Positions 6,140-15,225 are shown, counted from the first letter of the stretch. The stretch is 64,000 bases of DNA from Clostridia bacterium (GCA_026418695.1 JAOAAU010000040.1:56017-120016), one strand, 5' to 3'. Numbers and translations: made by a program. The notes: generated from the letters alone by a model not told the origin.

Positions 6140-8452
6140 CTACAAGTGTTTTACTCGATCTTTTTCTTCTGCTCGTTTTGCATCATTAAAGCGTTCCAGG
6201 GTTCCTACCAAATAACCGGTAATTCTTCTGATCCTCTCGAACCGGATATCCCCTTCTTTTCTTCCGCAGGCTGGGCAGGTTTCGCCGATCACTCCGGTAA
6301 AGCCGCATACAGGATCCCGATCCACAGGGTGGTTGATGGAGCCATATCCGATTCCCGCTTCCTTCATCGCTCTGACAACCTTCTCAAAGGCACCGAGATT
6401 TTGGGCCGGATCGCCATCCAATTCCACATAAGTGATATGACCGGCATTGGTAAGTTCATGGTAAGGCGCTTCAATTTTTATTTTAGTAAAAGCATTGGTT
6501 TCGTGGTAAACAGGTACGTGGAAGCTGTTAGTGTAATATTCCCTGTCGGTCACCCCTTCGACGTTTCCGAAAATCTTTCGGTCGTACTTGACGAATCGTC
6601 CGGAAGTACCTTCAGCAGGAGTCGCAATCAGTGTAAAGTTCAACTTGAACTTTTGACTTGCTTCATCCATTCTCTTCCTCATATAGCCGATGATCTCAAG
6701 ACCCAGGTTCTGTGCCTCCTCGGATTCACCATGGTGCTTGCCGGTCAAAGCCTTGAGACATTCTGCAAGGCCGATGAAGCCCATGGTGAGGGTACCATGC
6801 TTCAGCACTTCCCGAATCTCATCATCCCAGCCCAGTTTGTCAGAATCGATCCAAATTCCCTGTCCCATGAGGAACGGAAAATTCTTTACTTTCTTTCTTG
6901 CCTGGATCTCAAAACGTTCCAACAACTGATTGATCACCAGATCGATCTTTTTATCCAGTTCTTCAAAGAAGATGGTGATATTCTTGTTGCTTCTTAATGC
7001 AATCCTGGGCAGGTTCACTGTAGTAAAGCTCAAGTTGCCTCTGCCGTAAATGGTTTCCCTGGAAGGATCATATACATTTCCGATGACTCTGGTTCTGCAT
7101 CCCATATAGGCGATCTCAGTCTCCGGTCTTCCAGGTCTGTAATATTTTAAATTGAAGGGTGCATCCATAAATGCAAAATTGGGGAAAAGCCTTTTTGCAC
7201 TGACTCTGCAGGCCAGTTTGAACAAATCATAGTTTGGATCCCCTGGGTTATAGTTCACATCTTCCTTCACTCTGAAGATATGAATCGGGAATATCGGTGT
7301 CTCACCATTTCCGAGACCTGCTTCTGTAGCCAGCAGCAGGTTTTTTATAACCATTCTTCCTTCCGCAGAGGTGTCCAAGCCATAGTTGATGGAGCTGAAT
7401 GGGATCTGCGCTCCGGCTCTGCTGTGCATGGTATTCAGATTATGTACAAAGGCTTCCATCGCCTGGTATGTGCTTCTGTCTGTTTCCTGTTCAGCCTTGT
7501 CACTTGCAAATTTTTGAATCCTTGACACGATGTCCCGATCTTTAATTATAGAAACCATCGTTTCGGATTCAACTTCCAAATATTTTTCGTTATTCCCCAA
7601 GGTCGGCAGCAGTTTGTGGTCGTCTGCAATCTTCTTGAATGCTTCCTTCACCTTTTCTACCAACTCTTCTTGCCCAATAAGAAGTTCCATCGCTTTTAAG
7701 AAGTTCTGCCTATATAGCTTGATAAAAGTCTTTGCAACCCCTGGCGCCATGCCATAGTCAAAATTGGGAATGCTCTGGCCGCCATGCTGATCGTTCTGGT
7801 TGGATTGAATCGCAATACAGGCTAGGGCAGAATAGCTGTGAATGTCATTGGGTTCTCTCAAATGCCCATGACCGGTACTGAAGCCGCCTTTGAAAAGCGT
7901 AGAAATATCGATCTGGCAGCAGGTCGTTGTCAATGTCAGGAAGTCCATATCATGGATGTGAATATCGCCTTCTTTATGGGCTTTCGTATGTTCAGGCTTC
8001 AAAACATACATTTCATAAAACTGCTTGGCGCCCTCTGAGCCGTACTTGAGCATGGTGCCCATGGCCGTATCACCGTCTATGTTTGCGTTTTCACGCTTTA
8101 AGTCATTATCTTTGGCTTCCTTAAACGTCAGGTCCTCGAAGACCTTCATCAGCCTTGTGTTCATCTCACGGATTCTTGTTCTGTCAGCCCTGTAAAGGAT
8201 ATATTCCTTTGCAGTTCGGGCATGTCCTGTCTCGATGAGAACTTTCTCAACCGCATCCTGGATTTCTTCAACCGTCGGCATTCTGTTGTCCAGCGTATTC
8301 TCCAGGTATTCCACTACCTTTTCCGCCAGCGCCATGGAAGTTCCAAAATCCTTGCCCCCGGTCACATTTGCTGCCTTGAAAATTGCACTTGCAATTTTCT
8401 CGATGTTGAAAGGTACTTCTCTTCCGTCTCTCTTTCGAATCTTCGTGATCAT
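6140..8452 (-). CDS. nrdD: Anaerobic (class III) ribonucleoside-triphosphate reductase NrdD
   Basis: A 770-residue protein. It begins with an ATP-cone regulatory domain (residues about 1-95, KIRKRDGREVPFNIEKIASA). The glycyl-radical catalytic barrel follows. Near the C-terminus are the zinc-binding cysteines (CGFTG, then CPACGRKEGD) and the glycyl radical loop RRITGYLVGTLERFN. It reduces ribonucleoside triphosphates to deoxy forms with formate as usual reductant. It is the first gene of the nrdDG operon and is preceded by a NrdR box. Length and all key motifs are normal. Confidence 0.97.
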   Translation of the reverse strand: MITKIRKRDGREVPFNIEKIASAIFKAANVTGGKDFGTSMALAEKVVEYLENTLDNRMPTVEEIQDAVEKVLIETGHARTAKEYILYRADRTRIREMNTRLMKVFEDLTFKEAKDNDLKRENANIDGDTAMGTMLKYGSEGAKQFYEMYVLKPEHTKAHKEGDIHIHDMDFLTLTTTCCQIDISTLFKGGFSTGHGHLREPNDIHSYSALACIAIQSNQNDQHGGQSIPNFDYGMAPGVAKTFIKLYRQNFLKAMELLIGQEELVEKVKEAFKKIADDHKLLPTLGNNEKYLEVESETMVSIIKDRDIVSRIQKFASDKAEQETDRSTYQAMEAFVHNLNTMHSRAGAQIPFSSINYGLDTSAEGRMVIKNLLLATEAGLGNGETPIFPIHIFRVKEDVNYNPGDPNYDLFKLACRVSAKRLFPNFAFMDAPFNLKYYRPGRPETEIAYMGCRTRVIGNVYDPSRETIYGRGNLSFTTVNLPRIALRSNKNITIFFEELDKKIDLVINQLLERFEIQARKKVKNFPFLMGQGIWIDSDKLGWDDEIREVLKHGTLTMGFIGLAECLKALTGKHHGESEEAQNLGLEIIGYMRKRMDEASQKFKLNFTLIATPAEGTSGRFVKYDRKIFGNVEGVTDREYYTNSFHVPVYHETNAFTKIKIEAPYHELTNAGHITYVELDGDPAQNLGAFEKVVRAMKEAGIGYGSINHPVDRDPVCGFTGVIGETCPACGRKEGDIRFERIRRITGYLVGTLERFNDAKRAEEKDRVKHL

Positions 8453-8580
8453 GATGAACCAGTCAGCCCCCTTAACAATATAAAACTCATCTTTTGTAGC
8501 TAAGACAATTCCAGCCCCTTGACATGGATATCAAGAAGCTGTATTAAACTGAATAGGTAAGCGGTTTTGCGTATTCGCGA

Positions 8581-8634
8581 GTACCAATATTTAGTCGTTC
8601 TTATATTATCATACACCATATATAGTGTCAACAA
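8581..8634 (-). promoter_or_regulatory. nrdDG promoter with NrdR box
   Basis: A near-palindromic 16-mer at 8613-8628 (ACACCATATATAGTGT) matches the NrdR box consensus. A degenerate second copy begins about 32 bp away at 8581 (ACCAATATTTAGT core). Paired boxes at about 31-32 bp are typical. On the minus strand TTGACA lies at 8626-8631 and GATAAT/TAATAT-like -10 sequences follow 15-17 bp later, so the box covers the promoter spacer. This suggests repression by NrdR when (d)NTP pools are high. Confidence 0.75.
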
Positions 8635-8744
8635 AGAATTGGCAAGGAAATCTTCAATTGTCGGATTATGCCCATTTTATGCAGGTTTGAGCAACAAACT
8701 TTTTCATTGCTCATGTATATAGTTTAAAACAAGAGAAAATGTAA

Positions 8745-8785
8745 CAAAAAACGACATCCACAATCCATAGTGTATGTCGTTTTTT
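8745..8785. terminator. Terminator of the CotF gene pair
   Basis: A 12-bp perfect inverted repeat (8745-8756 against 8774-8785), T-rich on both exits. It lies downstream of the minus-strand coat genes. The rest of the 418-bp gap between nrdD and the coat gene (8453-8870) holds only the nrdD promoter and no gene that I can see. Confidence 0.8.
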
Positions 8786-8870
8786 CATCTATAAAGGGAT
8801 AGTTTTCAGACATTTTTTTATCTTTTCATCATACCCTGATTGAACTGCTTTGTTAACAGAATTCAATCCT

Positions 8871-9188
8871 TTATATCAATTCAGGCCAGTTTGTAAGCTT
8901 CATATTCATAATGTTTTGAGCAGCTTCAATGTCCATGCTGATTTGGTCACCAGGATCGTAAGCCCGGTAGTAGCCCATATCAACCATATAATTTGAGATA
9001 TCTGCATGTATATTGATAGCATCTTTCAACTGATCTTTCATTTCACCCAAAACATCGGCGGATGCTGAGTCCACTAGTACACCGGCGCTATTAACAATCC
9101 CCGCTTTGGCATTGATCAGGAGTTCGGCAGCAATGGCCTGATCATCCAAACCGGCTTTCCCCATTGGAATATTCCTGCTTTCACTCAT
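8871..9188 (-). CDS. CotF-like spore coat protein
   Basis: A 105-residue helical protein of the CotF (coat F) family. The typical parts are DDQAIAAELLINAKAGI near the start and YMVDMGYYRAYDP toward the end, separated by a long helix ending in DAINIHADISNYM. CotF proteins are found in the coat of endospores and are made late in the mother cell. ATG 9188 has GGAGGAG upstream. The gene is second in a two-gene operon with the 90-residue protein upstream. Function beyond coat association is unknown. Confidence 0.8.
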   Translation of the reverse strand: MSESRNIPMGKAGLDDQAIAAELLINAKAGIVNSAGVLVDSASADVLGEMKDQLKDAINIHADISNYMVDMGYYRAYDPGDQISMDIEAAQNIMNMKLTNWPELI

Positions 9189-9214
9189 TTTTACTCCTCC
9201 ATTTCAAAAGCTGT

Positions 9215-9487
9215 TTATATAACGGTCGTACCATCCGTAGATACGGTTGTGTGGTAATACGATAGAAGCCCCGATCTGAATAACAGATCTTTCAATGCAT
9301 GCGCATGCTCCCGGTTGACCGCTATGTTGCGCTCAATGATAGTCTTGAGCCTGGAATCCGAGGCGGCTGCATGCATCTCCATCAATCGGACGGTACTGGT
9401 TGTTTTAAACTCCATCAATCCCTCAAGCTTGTAGATTTCGTTTGCAGCGAGCATTCTTCCGGATATATTGATGTTTTCATCGGACAT
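9215..9487 (-). CDS. Small helical protein, probable coat-associated partner of the CotF-like protein
   Basis: A 90-residue product starting at ATG 9487 with GGGAGG upstream. It is mostly helical. A central segment with MEMHAAASDSRLKTIIER and REHAHALKDLLFRSGLL resembles a ferritin-like/coat helical hairpin, but I do not recognise a named family. It is 27 bp ahead of the CotF-like gene on the same strand, so joint expression during sporulation is likely. The C-terminus is a short polar tail (TTVSTDGTTVI). Confidence 0.65.
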   Translation of the reverse strand: MSDENINISGRMLAANEIYKLEGLMEFKTTSTVRLMEMHAAASDSRLKTIIERNIAVNREHAHALKDLLFRSGLLSYYHTTVSTDGTTVI

Positions 9488-9508
9488 GGTTCTACCTCCC
9501 TGAATTCT

Positions 9509-9567
9509 TCCGGATGTTATTATTTGTATTGATCAATAAACCATACATTTTATCCGGATGTAATAAT
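9509..9567. repeat. Direct repeat pair in the coat/cupin divergent promoter region
   Basis: TCCGGATGTTATTAT at 9509-9523 and TCCGGATGTAATAAT at 9553-9567 match at 13 of 15 positions, 44 bp apart start to start (about four helical turns). They lie between the divergent coat operon and the cupin gene. An operator for a dimeric regulator is possible; no protein can be assigned. Confidence 0.4.
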
Positions 9568-9616
9568 TCCCGGGGCTTCTGCACAAAATGTAGGAGATAG
9601 AAAGGAGAATTTCACC

Positions 9617-9880
9617 ATGGATCTGGAAACATTTAAAAGTAAAATAGTAACCAATGTTTATCACTTGGATTCCCAGCGAGAAGTCCAATACCATAATCAT
9701 CCGAATTTTGACGAGCTTTTCTACTGTTTTAAAGGAGAAGGCACCGGTGTTTTTGAGGATCGTGAAATTGAGCTGAATCCCGGAGAAGTCTTCAGGGTTC
9801 CCGCCGGTATCATGCATACCCTTAAAACCCCTACCGAGCTTTTTGTTTGCTCCTTTTTAATACCGCCGGTCAAAGATTGA
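9617..9880 (+). CDS. Small cupin-domain protein
   Basis: An 87-residue single cupin. Cupin motif 1 reads YHNHPNFDELFYCFKGEG and motif 2 PGEVFRVPAGIMHTL; the His, His, Glu and second-motif His metal ligands are present. Small cupins bind a metal and act as isomerases, mannose-6-phosphate-isomerase-like enzymes or ligand-binding modules, so the reaction cannot be assigned. ATG 9617 has AAAGGAG 9 nt upstream. It is transcribed alone, divergent from the coat genes, and closed by a hairpin. Confidence 0.8.
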   Translation: MDLETFKSKIVTNVYHLDSQREVQYHNHPNFDELFYCFKGEGTGVFEDREIELNPGEVFRVPAGIMHTLKTPTELFVCSFLIPPVKD

Positions 9881-9893
9881 GTGATGAAATAGT

Positions 9894-9921
9894 AAGAGAA
9901 CCGCAAACAGCCGGTTCTCTT
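9894..9921. terminator. Hairpin between converging cupin and 60-residue genes
   Basis: A 10-bp perfect stem (9894-9903 against 9912-9921) with a short loop. The flanks are only moderately T-rich, so a weak bidirectional terminator. Confidence 0.6.
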
Positions 9922-9930
9922 ATATCAAAA

Positions 9931-10113
9931 CTATTTATAATGATCGGGGGTTATTTCTCTGCCAATCTCCACATTTACTCTTGAAAGCACTTCATTATCC
10001 GGTCCGTAAATGGTTTTTCGATAGCTTCTTCTCCTTGATTTTCTTGCTTCTCTCCTGACTCTATCCGCAAAAGTATCTCGATCATCTGGAAGAACGTGCT
10101 TATCCTTGTTCAA
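9931..10113 (-). CDS. Small basic hypothetical protein (TTG start)
   Basis: A 60-residue, highly charged product with an arginine cluster (RVRREARKSRRRSYRK). The start is TTG 10113, supported by GGAGGTG 7 nt upstream. No signal or membrane segment. The Arg-rich centre suggests nucleic-acid binding, but no family is recognised. It stands alone between the cupin gene and the MBL gene. Confidence 0.6.
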   Translation of the reverse strand: MNKDKHVLPDDRDTFADRVRREARKSRRRSYRKTIYGPDNEVLSRVNVEIGREITPDHYK

Positions 10114-10215
10114 AGAAAATCACCTCCACAGTTATTATTTTAAAAATCGCACTAATTACTCCTATCATTTTTTATCAAAGCAGACAATTCCAATTGTATT
10201 TTTTTGCAATGCGAA

Positions 10216-11178
10216 TTATTCGTACTTGATTCTGAACTCGTCGGATTCATGCCCAAAAACAGGCTTTACTTGCTTGTAGGTATCAAGGAATTTTTTTATT
10301 TTTGAAAAGCTTTGTGCATTCGCTTCTAAATCTTCCGCAAACTTGCCGCCGCTTTCCACTCCAAGTTCGTAACTTTGCCCGAACATGCAAATATCTCCAA
10401 CAAACATCTTAGGACCCTCTGATCCATTAACTAGATAAGAAGTATGTCCTTTGGTATGACCCGGTGTAGCGATTGCCCAAAGAGATCCGTCACCAAAAAT
10501 ATCTACTGCCTTGCCCACAATCGGCATATCCCCCGCTGCGTTAAAGTCAATGGCTTGAAGATCGGTTTTGTCCTTTAGAAATCTTGAGAAGGCAATTGGG
10601 AACAAACTTATTTCCGCCTCCCCTTTTCCAAAGATAAAGGGGATATCGTTGGATAAGGAGGGCGCACCTCCCTGATGTTCATGAAAGTGAGTACAAAATA
10701 CACCCTTCAGGTTCACTTTCCTATCTGCAAGAAGCTTTTCAATCTCGTGTCCCTTTTCAACTCTGAACTTAAAAGCACCTTTTTTCAGTATTCCCTCAAA
10801 GTTCCCCCAGGTTTTTTCGATGAAAGCGCTGTCAAAGCCTGTATCAATTAAAAAATCCCCGTATTTTTCATGGTGAATGAGATGTGCCAAAAGAGGCGCA
10901 CTCAGCTTTTTATCCTCAATCCCTGCTGCCTTTGGATTTTTCATATTGATAAGCCCATGGACAGTACCATACACTTCACCGGCCTGCAGGGTTTCCACAC
11001 GGATGCTTCCAGGATGCGAAAGAACGCTTTCCCAATCTTTAAAAGACGATTTAGCGATCTTGAATTCCTTTGTTTTAAGTTGACCTACCTTCATCACAGA
11101 CTTCATGATACTTGTCACAACCAGTGCAATCACAATGACAACCGCGATGACCAAAAATACTTTTAACCCAAATTTCAT
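10216..11178 (-). CDS. Membrane-anchored metallo-beta-lactamase-fold hydrolase with atypical metal motif
   Basis: 320 residues from ATG 11178 (AAGGAG 9 nt upstream; an in-frame TTG at 11196 would precede the ribosome site). Residues about 5-25 form one membrane anchor. The rest is an MBL fold resembling AHL-lactonase-like hydrolases: LIDTGFD, a metal loop at 164-171 and TPGHTKGHTSYLV, then a late D (FVGDICMFG) and H (PVFGHESDEF). The metal loop reads HFHEHQGG instead of HxHxDHxGG. It is one residue shorter and has Glu for Asp, which may alter metal binding. The gene follows a tetR gene and both are preceded by the same type of palindrome, so the substrate probably induces it through the repressor. 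The substrate is unknown. Confidence 0.8.
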   Translation of the reverse strand: MKFGLKVFLVIAVVIVIALVVTSIMKSVMKVGQLKTKEFKIAKSSFKDWESVLSHPGSIRVETLQAGEVYGTVHGLINMKNPKAAGIEDKKLSAPLLAHLIHHEKYGDFLIDTGFDSAFIEKTWGNFEGILKKGAFKFRVEKGHEIEKLLADRKVNLKGVFCTHFHEHQGGAPSLSNDIPFIFGKGEAEISLFPIAFSRFLKDKTDLQAIDFNAAGDMPIVGKAVDIFGDGSLWAIATPGHTKGHTSYLVNGSEGPKMFVGDICMFGQSYELGVESGGKFAEDLEANAQSFSKIKKFLDTYKQVKPVFGHESDEFRIKYE

Positions 11179-11205
11179 TTCTTCCATCTCCTTCAATATT
11201 TTAAT

Positions 11206-11219
11206 ACTGACCTTTCGGT
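11206..11219. promoter_or_regulatory. Probable TetR operator ahead of the MBL gene
   Basis: ACTGACCTTTCGGT, an imperfect palindrome, matches the perfect palindrome ahead of tetR (11873-11886) at 11 of 14 positions. It lies between tetR and the MBL start. Confidence 0.5.
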
Positions 11220-11242
11220 ACTAACTTAGCAAAAAAATATCA

Positions 11243-11854
11243 CTATTCATGCTTTCTGTGGTATTCTCCATGGGTTTCCATAAATATTTTCATATACAGC
11301 TGGTCAAATCGCTCCCGGTCAATGTTAAAATACTTTGTCCAGCTATCTGCAAAGCATACGTAGGCGTAATTGGGCATAAAGCTCGTGAAAAACTCTGCCA
11401 TCAGCCGCTCATGAACATCATATTCCTGTTTCGATTTGCCGACATGAAACTTTTTTTCCGCTTCAATCAAAGCTTCTACAACTTTAAAAAGCACAGGTAT
11501 TTCCTTGGATTTCTTCAGTGAGTCAATAAACATGACCCGTACAAGGTCTGCATTCCTTTGCCCAAACTCATAATAGACATTGCTCATGCGTTCAGGCAGC
11601 TTCTCTGCTTTGCTTTGATGGGTATCGCTTTCAGCAACTTTGATAAGGTTTGTGTATTCTTCAATAAAGTTCTTTGTCAGTACCTCCAAAATCTCTTCCT
11701 TACTTTTAAAATGATAGTAAATCAAAGACTTGGGAACATTTGCTTCTCGAGCGATTTCTTCAATTCTGGAGCCCTCGAAGCTCTTTTCTGCAAAGATCTT
11801 TACCGCTGTCTGCAATATTCTGTTTCGTGCATCCGGAACATTTTTTCTCGGCAT
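11243..11854 (-). CDS. TetR family transcriptional regulator
   Basis: A 203-residue protein with an N-terminal TetR helix-turn-helix (residues about 8-55; RNRILQTAVKIFAEKSFEGS, then IAREANVPKSLIYYHFKSKEEIL) and a C-terminal ligand-binding helical domain not assignable to a ligand class. AGGTGA precedes ATG 11854. It is cotranscribed with, or lies just upstream of, the MBL hydrolase gene. Matching palindromes in front of both genes suggest autoregulation and control of the hydrolase. Confidence 0.88.
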   Translation of the reverse strand: MPRKNVPDARNRILQTAVKIFAEKSFEGSRIEEIAREANVPKSLIYYHFKSKEEILEVLTKNFIEEYTNLIKVAESDTHQSKAEKLPERMSNVYYEFGQRNADLVRVMFIDSLKKSKEIPVLFKVVEALIEAEKKFHVGKSKQEYDVHERLMAEFFTSFMPNYAYVCFADSWTKYFNIDRERFDQLYMKIFMETHGEYHRKHE

Positions 11855-11872
11855 ATTGTCACCTAATTTAGT

Positions 11873-11886
11873 ACTGAATTTTCAGT
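11873..11886. promoter_or_regulatory. Probable TetR autoregulatory operator
   Basis: ACTGAATTTTCAGT, a perfect 6-2-6 palindrome about 20 bp upstream of the tetR start. A related copy lies at 11206-11219. Confidence 0.55.
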
Positions 11887-11945
11887 TTTAATTGTACCAT
11901 GATGAATTTTCCATGTCAAGTCTATTTAACCGCCCCCAATGCAGT

Positions 11946-12572
11946 TTAAGTTTCATGCTTGAAGGATTGACTCCATCGGAGCTTCCACTTTTTCCAGAGT
12001 TTATCTGCCCCCTCCACTACCACAGGGTCAAACTGTACTCCCTTGTTGAGCATAATCTCCTCTATGCACGCTTCCCATGACATTGGTTCCCTGTATGGCC
12101 TTGCGGAAGTCATTGCATCAATGGCATCCGCCACCCCAATAATTCTCGCCCCAAGGGGTATTTTATCTGCCAGTAACCCATGAGGATATCCTTTGCCATC
12201 CCACCTTTCATGATGGTGAAGTACTATCTCTGCGATTCTTTGCAGTTCTCTCGATTTCATAAGGATGCTATAGCCAATTTCAGGGTGCCTTTGGATCTGG
12301 GCCCATTCATGGGGAAGCAGCTTTCCTTTTTTATTTAAGATATATTCCGGAATCCCCATTTTCCCTATATCATGCAGATGCGCGGCAATATGTACATTGT
12401 CACGGTAAACACCTTTCAGACCAAGGGCTCGTGCCAGATCAAAAGACATATCTGCAACTCTGGAAGAATGCCCGCTGGTGTACAAATCCTTGGCTTCCAG
12501 CGCGGCAATCAGGCATTCGATGATGTCATGGAAATGGCGGTGCCGGAATAATCTTTGTATTTGATGAATCAT
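11946..12572 (-). CDS. HD-GYP domain protein, probable c-di-GMP phosphodiesterase
   Basis: 208 residues, almost only an HD-GYP domain. Metal and signature residues are present: the first His in TSGHSSRVA, HDIGK in AHLHDIGKMGIPEYIL, the HP of QRHPEIGY, then HHHERWDGKGYPHGL. HD-GYP enzymes linearise and hydrolyse cyclic-di-GMP. No sensory or receiver domain is attached, so regulation must come from elsewhere. It lies 16 bp after the DUF2325 gene on the same strand. Ribosome site AAAGGAA is upstream of ATG 12572. Confidence 0.88.
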   Translation of the reverse strand: MIHQIQRLFRHRHFHDIIECLIAALEAKDLYTSGHSSRVADMSFDLARALGLKGVYRDNVHIAAHLHDIGKMGIPEYILNKKGKLLPHEWAQIQRHPEIGYSILMKSRELQRIAEIVLHHHERWDGKGYPHGLLADKIPLGARIIGVADAIDAMTSARPYREPMSWEACIEEIMLNKGVQFDPVVVEGADKLWKKWKLRWSQSFKHET

Positions 12573-12588
12573 GCGCTGTTTCCTTTGC

Positions 12589-12894
12589 CTAGTTTGGTAC
12601 TAATCCTGTATTACCTTCCTCAAGCTGCTGAAGCAGCCCTTCCAGTGATGTAGCACTGCTGCTGTGGCACCTGAATACAGGAATATTTTTTCTCTTCGCC
12701 TCTTTCAAAGCTGTATGGGTCATTTTGTGAGATACCGTATTTGTAAACAGTACGATTCTGTCAGGATTTCCAATGGCCTTATCGAACCTGGCAGGCATTT
12801 GGGTATAGACCTTCACGCGATGCCCACGTTTGGAGCAGATCCCCTTATACTCATCATGCATCCTGTCATGGCCTCCAACAAGTACAATACTCAT
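12589..12894 (-). CDS. DUF2325 family small protein
   Basis: 101 residues from ATG 12894 (GGGAGGTG upstream; a longer start at 12909 would place the ribosome site inside). The pattern MSIVLVGGHDRMHDEYK with later DRIVLFTNTVSHKMTH and a buried VFRCHS matches the DUF2325 family, small Rossmann-like proteins often found near cyclic-dinucleotide or metal genes in Clostridia. Function is not established. It is in an apparent operon with the HD-GYP gene. Confidence 0.75.
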   Translation of the reverse strand: MSIVLVGGHDRMHDEYKGICSKRGHRVKVYTQMPARFDKAIGNPDRIVLFTNTVSHKMTHTALKEAKRKNIPVFRCHSSSATSLEGLLQQLEEGNTGLVPN

Positions 12895-12972
12895 CGTGCA
12901 CCTCCCCAAAACTATTATTCAAGCATTTAGATTTTGATATTGATTATTAGTATATCTGCAAAATCTTTCACC

Positions 12973-13116
12973 TTACGACTTATGCTCACAATTGCACTGA
13001 CTCTTGGAACAACCGCTGCAGCAAGTACTCTCACCTCTCCGCATACGCAGGATGGTCCGAACTATAACAAAAATCGTCAACCCAACAATAATACCGCCAA
13101 CTACCCAGTTTATCAT
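12973..13116 (-). CDS. FeoB-associated Cys-rich membrane protein
   Basis: A 47-residue protein. An N-terminal membrane helix (INWVVGGIIVGLTIFVIV) is followed by a basic stretch and a Cys-rich tail (CCSGCSKSQCNC). This is the layout of the small FeoB-associated Cys-rich proteins that follow feoB in many Firmicutes. AAGGTGA precedes ATG 13116, and the gene follows feoB by 41 bp. The tail may bind ferrous iron or act in FeoB assembly; that role is inferred. Confidence 0.85.
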   Translation of the reverse strand: MINWVVGGIIVGLTIFVIVRTILRMRRGESTCCSGCSKSQCNCEHKS

Positions 13117-13157
13117 TTCGTCACCTTCTTCTCACTTTCATTTTGACCTATATGGTA

Positions 13158-15203
13158 CTAATTCAAGCCTAAAAGCCTTCCTCCCTGGAATATCAGCATG
13201 GATACGATCCATGCAGCCGCCGTTTGATATCCCACTGTAAACAGGGTCCATTTCCAGGAGTTCATTTCCCTCTTGATGGCTGCGAAGGCTGCAAGGCAAG
13301 GCATGTAAAGAAGGGTAAAGGCCATAAAGGCATAGGCTTTCAAAGGAGTAAAGCTTGCTTGCAGTGCAGCAGCCAACTCTACCGAATCTTCACCGACTTC
13401 TCCCACTCCGTGCAGGATTCCCATGGTAGCCACCACCGCTTCCTTGGCAACAAATCCCGTCAGCAGTGCAACTGCTGATTTCCATTCACCAAACCCTAAT
13501 GGTGCAAAAAATGGTGCAATGAATGTTCCAACAACCCCGAATATACTTTGTGAAGCATCCTCCACCATGGTCAGGGAAAAACTGAAGGACTGGCAGAACC
13601 AAATGATGACAGATGCTGCAAATATCACCGTCCCGGCTTTTTTAATAAAGCCTTTTCCTCGATCCCACATGTGGATCATCAGCCCTTTAAAAGTCGGAAT
13701 TCTATATGGCGGGAGTTCCATGACAAAGGGCGCCGCCTCGCCTTTTAAAACTGTATTTTTGAGAAGGATACCTGAAAGTATGGCTACTATAATTCCCAAA
13801 AGATAAATCGAAAATATCACCAGGCTCTGATTTTGTGCAAAGAAAGCGGCTGTAAACAATGCATAAACCGGAAGTCTCGCCCCGCAAGACATGAAAGGAG
13901 TCAATATAATGGTAAGTCTCCGGTCCTTTTCATTTTCCAGTGTCCTTGCAGCCATAATCGCCGGAGTGCTGCAGCCAAAGCCCATCAACATGGGGATAAA
14001 GGATTTACCGCTAAGTCCCAATTTTCTTAGCAGACGGTCCATAACAAAAGCAGCTCTTGCCATATACCCGCTGTCTTCAAGAATAGACAGGAAGAAGAAC
14101 ATAATCATGATTTGAGGTACAAAAACCAAAATACTCCCAAGCCCTGCAATAATTCCCTCTACAACAAGGGCTTTCAGCCACTCTGCGGCTCCTCCTGCCT
14201 CCAGCCAGGTTGTAGCGAATCCGGCAACCGTCTCATTGATAAATGCATCTGTCCAGTCAATGGTGAAGGATCCGACGGCCCCAAAAGTGATCTGGAATAC
14301 AGCGAACATCACCAAAAGAAACATTGGAATGGCTAAAATCTTATGGGTAACCACTTTGTCGATCTTGTCCGAAAGCGTAAGTTCACTTCCTTTGAACTTC
14401 TTTTGAACAGCTTTGCTCACGATGTCAGATATAAATCTATATCGGTTGTCCGCAATAACGGTTTCCATGTCATTATCATAATGCTTTTCAAGCTTTTCCT
14501 GATACAGCTGAATATCTTCAATTAAGCTTTCCTTCGCATTGAGTCTTTCCTTTGCCTTTTCATCTCCTTCTAAAAGCTTTATCGCGGCCCACCGTGGATT
14601 CACATTTTTCTCCTTTAAAGCGGACACCAATTTCTTCTCTATTTCAGAAATGCATTTCTCGATTTCTTCGTCATACATTTTGATATCGGACAATACTGCT
14701 TTGCCCTTTGCTGCTTGTGCAACCTGAATCGCTTTTTCCAACAGTTCACTGATTCCGTGCCCTTTATTGGCAGAGGTACAAACAACAGGAACCCCCAGAC
14801 TCTTTCCCAGCACACTGATGTCCACCTTGTCTCCTTTTGCTTCAAGGGCATCCATCATATTCAGCGCCACTACAACCGGAATTCCAAGTTCCATGACCTG
14901 GGTGGTCAGGTACAGGTTTCTTTCAATATTGGTCACATCCACAATATTGATAATCACATCAGGTTTTTCATTGATGATGTAATCTCTGGCGATGATTTCC
15001 TCCATGGAATACGGGGATAAGGAATAAATCCCCGGCAAGTCAATAATCCGGATGTCTTCCTTTGTTTTTCTTGCCTTTCCTTCTTTCTTTTCTATCGTGA
15101 CCCCCGCCCAGTTCCCAACATACTGGGTACTGCCGGTCATTTCGTTGAACATGGTAGTTTTTCCGCAGTTCGGGTTTCCTACCAGTGCAAATCTAAAAGA
15201 CAT
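13158..15203 (-). CDS. feoB: Ferrous iron transport protein B
   Basis: 681 residues. The N-terminal G domain has a P-loop in [13 protein letters not shown]2/G3 in the TIEKKEG and [12 protein letters not shown] regions, and G4 NMMD. A helical linker and a polytopic membrane domain follow with the [13 protein letters not shown]ate motif and a second CGARLPVY Gate. It moves Fe(II) across the cytoplasmic membrane, a trait of anaerobes where iron is ferrous. ATG 15203 is chosen (GGAGG 7 nt upstream); a longer frame runs to 15266 across the Fur box and is not coding. It is preceded by its own Fur box and by a terminator that separates it from feoA. Confidence 0.97.
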   Translation of the reverse strand: MSFRFALVGNPNCGKTTMFNEMTGSTQYVGNWAGVTIEKKEGKARKTKEDIRIIDLPGIYSLSPYSMEEIIARDYIINEKPDVIINIVDVTNIERNLYLTTQVMELGIPVVVALNMMDALEAKGDKVDISVLGKSLGVPVVCTSANKGHGISELLEKAIQVAQAAKGKAVLSDIKMYDEEIEKCISEIEKKLVSALKEKNVNPRWAAIKLLEGDEKAKERLNAKESLIEDIQLYQEKLEKHYDNDMETVIADNRYRFISDIVSKAVQKKFKGSELTLSDKIDKVVTHKILAIPMFLLVMFAVFQITFGAVGSFTIDWTDAFINETVAGFATTWLEAGGAAEWLKALVVEGIIAGLGSILVFVPQIMIMFFFLSILEDSGYMARAAFVMDRLLRKLGLSGKSFIPMLMGFGCSTPAIMAARTLENEKDRRLTIILTPFMSCGARLPVYALFTAAFFAQNQSLVIFSIYLLGIIVAILSGILLKNTVLKGEAAPFVMELPPYRIPTFKGLMIHMWDRGKGFIKKAGTVIFAASVIIWFCQSFSFSLTMVEDASQSIFGVVGTFIAPFFAPLGFGEWKSAVALLTGFVAKEAVVATMGILHGVGEVGEDSVELAAALQASFTPLKAYAFMAFTLLYMPCLAAFAAIKREMNSWKWTLFTVGYQTAAAWIVSMLIFQGGRLLGLN

Positions 15204-15225
15204 TTCGCAACCTCCATCTCGATTT

